64,000 nt of DNA, from contig NZ_CP011853.1 of NCBI RefSeq assembly GCF_001305675.1, forward strand, positions 3,224,001 through 3,288,000. The letters run 5' to 3'. How positions within the stretch are numbered: the stretch's first letter is position 1; each line of letters starts with the position of its first letter. The notes under the pieces are model-generated. The model was given only the letters and a program-made list of their open reading frames with translations. It did not search any database and was not told where the DNA came from. This document shows, in pieces, positions 61,013 to 64,000 of this stretch. The translations under genes were made by a program, and so were the position numbers. Source of the stretch: Gordonia phthalatica. GTDB lineage: Bacteria > Actinomycetota > Actinomycetes > Mycobacteriales > Mycobacteriaceae.

Positions 61013-62065
61013 TTACAGCTGCTCGGTCTCGGCGTAATCCTCGCCACCGTCGTTGTCGAACGACGCGTCATCGGCCCACGTGCCGGTGGCCGGGTCGTAA
61101 CCGGCGACCTGCGACGGGTCGAAGCTCGCCGGGCTGTCCTTGAGGGACAGGCCCAGGCTGTGCAGCTTCACCTTGACCTCGTCGATCGACTTCTGACCGA
61201 AGTTGCGGATGTCGAGCAGATCCGACTCGGTGCGTGCAACCAGCTCGCCGACGGTGTGAACACCCTCGCGCTTGAGGCAGTTGTACGAACGGACGGTCAG
61301 CTCGAGATCCTCGATCGGAAGGCTGAACGCGGCGATGTGGTCGGCCTCCTGCGGCGACGGACCGATCTCGATGCCCTCGGCCTCGACGTTGAGCTCCCGA
61401 GCCAGGCCGAAGAGCTCGACCAGGGTCTTGCCGGCCGACGCCAGGGCGTCACGCGCGGTCATGGAGTTCTTGGTCTCCACGTCGAGCACCAGACGATCGA
61501 AGTCGGTGCGCTGCTCGACGCGGGTGGCCTCAACCTTGTAGGTCACCTTGAGGACCGGCGAGTAGATCGAGTCGACCGGGATGCGGCCGATCTCGGCGCC
61601 GGTAGCCTTGTTCTGCACGGCCGGAACGTAACCGCGGCCCCGCTCGACGACGAGCTCGATCTCGAGCTTGCCCTTGTCGTTGAGGGTTGCGATGTGCAGG
61701 TCCGGATTGTGCACCGTGACGCCCGCGGGCGGAACGATGTCAGCACCGGTGACGGCGCCCGGGCCCTGCTTGCGGACGTACATGGTGACCGGCTCGTCCT
61801 CTTCGGAGCTGACCACAAGACCCTTGAGGTTCAGGATGATGTCGGTGACATCCTCCTTCACGCCGGGGACGGTGGTGAACTCGTGCAGGACGCCGTCGAT
61901 GCGGATGCTGGTGACTGCCGCGCCCGGGATGGACGAGAGCAGCGTGCGCCGCAGCGAGTTGCCCAGGGTGTAGCCGAAGCCCGGCTCGAGGGGTTCGATG
62001 GTGAACTTCGAGCGGTTCTCGGCGATGACCTCTTCGGACAGACCAGGTCGCTGTGAGATGAGCAT
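61013..62065 (-). CDS. rpoA: RNA polymerase alpha subunit
   Basis: A 350-residue alpha subunit: N-terminal assembly domain (EPLEPGFGYTLGNSLRRTLLSSIPGAAV) and C-terminal DNA-binding domain (RSYNCLKREGVHTVGELV; RNFGQKSIDEVKVKL). Complete and of normal length. Part of the alpha operon between rpsD and rplQ. Confidence 0.99.
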   Translation of the reverse strand: MLISQRPGLSEEVIAENRSKFTIEPLEPGFGYTLGNSLRRTLLSSIPGAAVTSIRIDGVLHEFTTVPGVKEDVTDIILNLKGLVVSSEEDEPVTMYVRKQGPGAVTGADIVPPAGVTVHNPDLHIATLNDKGKLEIELVVERGRGYVPAVQNKATGAEIGRIPVDSIYSPVLKVTYKVEATRVEQRTDFDRLVLDVETKNSMTARDALASAGKTLVELFGLARELNVEAEGIEIGPSPQEADHIAAFSLPIEDLELTVRSYNCLKREGVHTVGELVARTESDLLDIRNFGQKSIDEVKVKLHSLGLSLKDSPASFDPSQVAGYDPATGTWADDASFDNDGGEDYAETEQL

Positions 62066-62145
62066 GTGGTGGGATTCTCCTTCGACCGTCCGCTATTTGA
62101 CGGCCTCGAGGTGGACCGAGCAGCTGTTGCTGCTCAGCAGGTTGC

Positions 62146-62751
62146 TTACTTCGAGTAGAACTCGACGATGAGCTGCTCGGTGAGCGGCACGACGATCTGC
62201 GAACGCTCGGGCAGCGAGTGCACGAGGATGCGCAGCGTCGACGGAACCACCTGGAGCCAAGCCGGAGCCGGACGCTCGCCGAGGGTCTCCTTGGCGATCT
62301 GGAACGGCGTGGTCTGCAGCGACTTCGGGCGAACGTCGATGATGTCGTACTGGCTGACGCGGTAGCTGGGCACGTCGACGCGCACGCCGTTGACGGTCAG
62401 GTGACCGTGGCTGACCATCTGGCGAGCCTGGCGACGGGTCCGAGCCAGACCGGCACGGTAGACGACGTTGTCCAGACGCGACTCGAGGATCTGCAGCAGC
62501 ACGTCACCGGTCTTGCCGGAGCGACGGTTGGCTTCCTCGTAGTAACGACGGAACTGCTTCTCCATGACGCCGTAGGTGAAGCGAGCCTTCTGCTTCTCCT
62601 GCAGCTGGAGCAGGTACTCGGTCTCCTTGATCCGCGCGCGACCGTGCTGGCCGGGCGGGTAGGGACGCTTCTCGAACGCCTGGTCGCCGCCGATCAGGTC
62701 GACGCGAAGACGACGGGACTTCTTGGTTGCGGGGCCGGTATAACGAGCCAT
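62146..62751 (-). CDS. rpsD: Ribosomal protein S4
   Basis: A 201-residue uS4 with the S4 RNA-binding domain (RLDNVVYRAGLARTRRQARQ, then MVSHGHLTVNG). The N-terminal zinc cysteines of some S4 proteins are absent (MARYTGPATKKSRRLR), a zinc-free form common in actinobacteria. Confidence 0.98.
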   Translation of the reverse strand: MARYTGPATKKSRRLRVDLIGGDQAFEKRPYPPGQHGRARIKETEYLLQLQEKQKARFTYGVMEKQFRRYYEEANRRSGKTGDVLLQILESRLDNVVYRAGLARTRRQARQMVSHGHLTVNGVRVDVPSYRVSQYDIIDVRPKSLQTTPFQIAKETLGERPAPAWLQVVPSTLRILVHSLPERSQIVVPLTEQLIVEFYSK

Positions 62752-62775
62752 AGTTCTTTCTTCCTCCCTTTCCCG

Positions 62776-63183
62776 CTAGACCCGGCGCCGCTTGGGCGGA
62801 CGGCAGCCGTTGTGCGGCTGCGGGGTCACGTCGGAAATGGTGCCGACCTCGAGGCCGGCTGCCTGCAGCGACCGGATGGCGGTCTCACGACCCGAGCCCG
62901 GTCCCTTGACGAATACATCGACCTTCTTGACGCCGTTCTCCTGCGCCTTGCGGGCAGCGTTCTCGGCGGCGAGCTGCGCGGCGAACGGGGTGCTCTTGCG
63001 CGAGCCCTTGAAGCCGACGTGGCCGGAGGAGGCCCAGCTGATCACGTTGCCCTCGGGGTCGGTGATCGAGACGATGGTGTTGTTGAACGTCGACTTGATG
63101 TGGGCGTGGCCCAGCGGGACGTTCTTCTTGTCGCGACGACGGGTGCCCTTCTTGGGGCCAGCGCTACGTGACTTGGGTGGCAT
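62776..63183 (-). CDS. rpsK: Ribosomal protein S11
   Basis: A 135-residue uS11 with TFNNTIVSITDPEGN and the C-terminal DVTPQPHNGCRPPKRRRV. Its ATG overlaps the rpsM stop by one base (TAATG), so translation is coupled. Confidence 0.98.
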   Translation of the reverse strand: MPPKSRSAGPKKGTRRRDKKNVPLGHAHIKSTFNNTIVSITDPEGNVISWASSGHVGFKGSRKSTPFAAQLAAENAARKAQENGVKKVDVFVKGPGSGRETAIRSLQAAGLEVGTISDVTPQPHNGCRPPKRRRV

Positions 63184-63551
63184 TACTTCTTCTTCCCGGC
63201 GATGGTCTTCTTCGGGCCCTTACGAGTACGGGCATTGGTCTTGGTGCGCTGACCGTGGACCGGCAGGCCGCGACGGTGGCGCAGACCCTGGTAGCAGCCG
63301 ATCTCGATCTTGCGGCGGATATCGGCCTGCACCTCGCGGCGCAGATCGCCTTCCACCTTGACCGAGGCCTCGATGTACTCGCGGAGCTTCGCGACGTCAG
63401 CGTCGGTCAGATCCTTGGAGCGCAGATCGGCCGAGAGGCCGGTCGCGGCGATGATTTCCTTCGAAGTGGTACGACCCACTCCGTAGATGTAGGTGAGCGC
63501 GATCTCCAGCCGCTTCTCGCGGGGGAGATCCACACCTGCAACACGTGCCAT
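63183..63551 (-). CDS. rpsM: Ribosomal protein S13
   Basis: A 122-residue uS13: MARVAGVDLPREKRLEIALT at the start, GLRHRRGLPVHGQRTKTNAR and a basic tail (GPKKTIAGKKK). First of the S13-S11-S4-alpha-L17 run; 169 bases separate it from rpmJ. Confidence 0.98.
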   Translation of the reverse strand: MARVAGVDLPREKRLEIALTYIYGVGRTTSKEIIAATGLSADLRSKDLTDADVAKLREYIEASVKVEGDLRREVQADIRRKIEIGCYQGLRHRRGLPVHGQRTKTNARTRKGPKKTIAGKKK

Positions 63552-63720
63552 GTGGCGGTTCCTTACATTCTCAGAGGTCTGCTCCCAGTCCGTCCTGGAC
63601 TCTGCGCCAGGCCCCGGCCTCTGAACCGGGGGTCGGCGACCGCGCGTCTGCGATCGCTGGTGCTGGGAGTGCTTCTTCGGTATTCAGTTGTGTGTCTTCA
63701 AGCGACCTTGAAGAAGTCGA

Positions 63721-63834
63721 TCAGCCCTGACGCTGCTTGTGACGCAGGTTCTCGCAGATCACCATGACTCGTCCGTTACGACGGATCACCTTGCACTTCT
63801 CGCAGATCGGCTTGACGCTCGGCTTGACCTTCAC
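63721..63834 (-). CDS. rpmJ: Ribosomal protein L36
   Basis: A 37-residue bL36 read from GTG 63834: MKVKPSVKPICEKCKVIRR at the start, ending RHKQRQG. The zinc ligands C11, C14, C27 and H32 are all present, so this is the zinc-binding (C+) form. It sits between infA and rpsM as in other actinobacteria. Confidence 0.97.
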   Translation of the reverse strand: MKVKPSVKPICEKCKVIRRNGRVMVICENLRHKQRQG

Positions 63835-63924
63835 GTCAGCTTCTCCCTTGTATCTTCTTGTGGCGAGTGCCATTGCCCGGGCAGCACGAAGCGACGCGTC
63901 GCCGCGATACCACCCGCACGAAGG

Positions 63925-64000
63925 TTACTTGTACCGGTAGACGATGCGTCCGCGCGCCAGGTCGTAGGGCGAGAGCTCTACGACGACGCGATCCTCGGGC
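63925..64000 (-). CDS. infA: Translation initiation factor IF-1, C-terminal fragment
   Basis: The last 25 codons of infA are visible, ending in ELSPYDLARGRIVYRYK before TAA (63925-63927). The rest lies beyond the window edge. The match to the IF-1 C-terminus is unmistakable, and its place before rpmJ is standard. Confidence 0.95.
   Translation of the reverse strand, partial: PEDRVVVELSPYDLARGRIVYRYK

Overview
The window comes from a high-GC actinobacterium of the order Mycobacteriales, most likely Gordonia or a close relative (inference). The evidence is a long block of genes in nearly the order of Mycobacterium tuberculosis Rv3203-Rv3248c, WhiB1, SigH-RshA, MtrAB-LpqB and SecA1 with typical mycobacterial sequences, a 24-residue bL37 ribosomal protein, ESX-type secreted proteins, and strong third-position GC with frequent GTG starts and ATGA overlaps. 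No rRNA or tRNA gene, CRISPR array, insertion sequence or phage gene was seen.

Layout. 1-1.5 kb: end of an EfeO/EfeB iron uptake and Dyp-peroxidase operon. 1.5-19.3 kb: housekeeping block with a lipase-like hydrolase, an alkyltransferase-like DNA repair protein, moeZ, a DUF3152 protein, a TetR regulator, a DEAD-box helicase, an orphan ParA, a lipid kinase, whiB1, the PdtaS sensor kinase, a biotinyl carrier-like protein, bL37, rshA-sigH and an SRAP protein. 19.3-24.7 kb: accessory metabolism (Baeyer-Villiger-type monooxygenase, quinone oxidoreductase, aminotransferase, Nudix and VOC proteins). 24.7-27 kb: aroA-rsgA. 27-31 kb: two tandem acyl desaturases and their ferredoxin-reductase partner, flanked by shared palindromic operators. 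31-34 kb: a DinB-fold protein, DUF6912, a WS/DGAT-like protein with a damaged active-site motif, and an Rv3235-family protein. 34-44 kb: secA1, a small autoregulated-looking HTH protein, hpf, comF, lpqB-mtrB-mtrA and tmk.

From 44 to 60 kb the order departs from M. tuberculosis: sahH, an APC permease, a MetP/MetS-type Na+ symporter, a cation diffusion facilitator, a flavin monooxygenase/FMN reductase pair, a six-gene operon of ESX (type VII) secreted proteins without secretion machinery, and a TetR/acyl-CoA ligase/NTF2 module. From 60 to 64 kb is the alpha operon: infA-rpmJ-rpsM-rpsK-rpsD-rpoA-rplQ-truA on the minus strand.

The observations most worth a second look are the orphan type VII substrate operon (52.8-55.9 kb); the sigH leader, which could encode a longer SigH isoform behind a SigH-type promoter; the 77-residue HTH protein whose GTCAAC half-sites overlap its own apparently leaderless promoter; the TACG-N4-CGTA operators shared by the desaturase and reductase genes; two families of palindromic dispersed repeats; and an amber codon at codon 3 of an NTF2-like gene. 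All functional statements come from reading the translations and motifs by eye; no database search was run.
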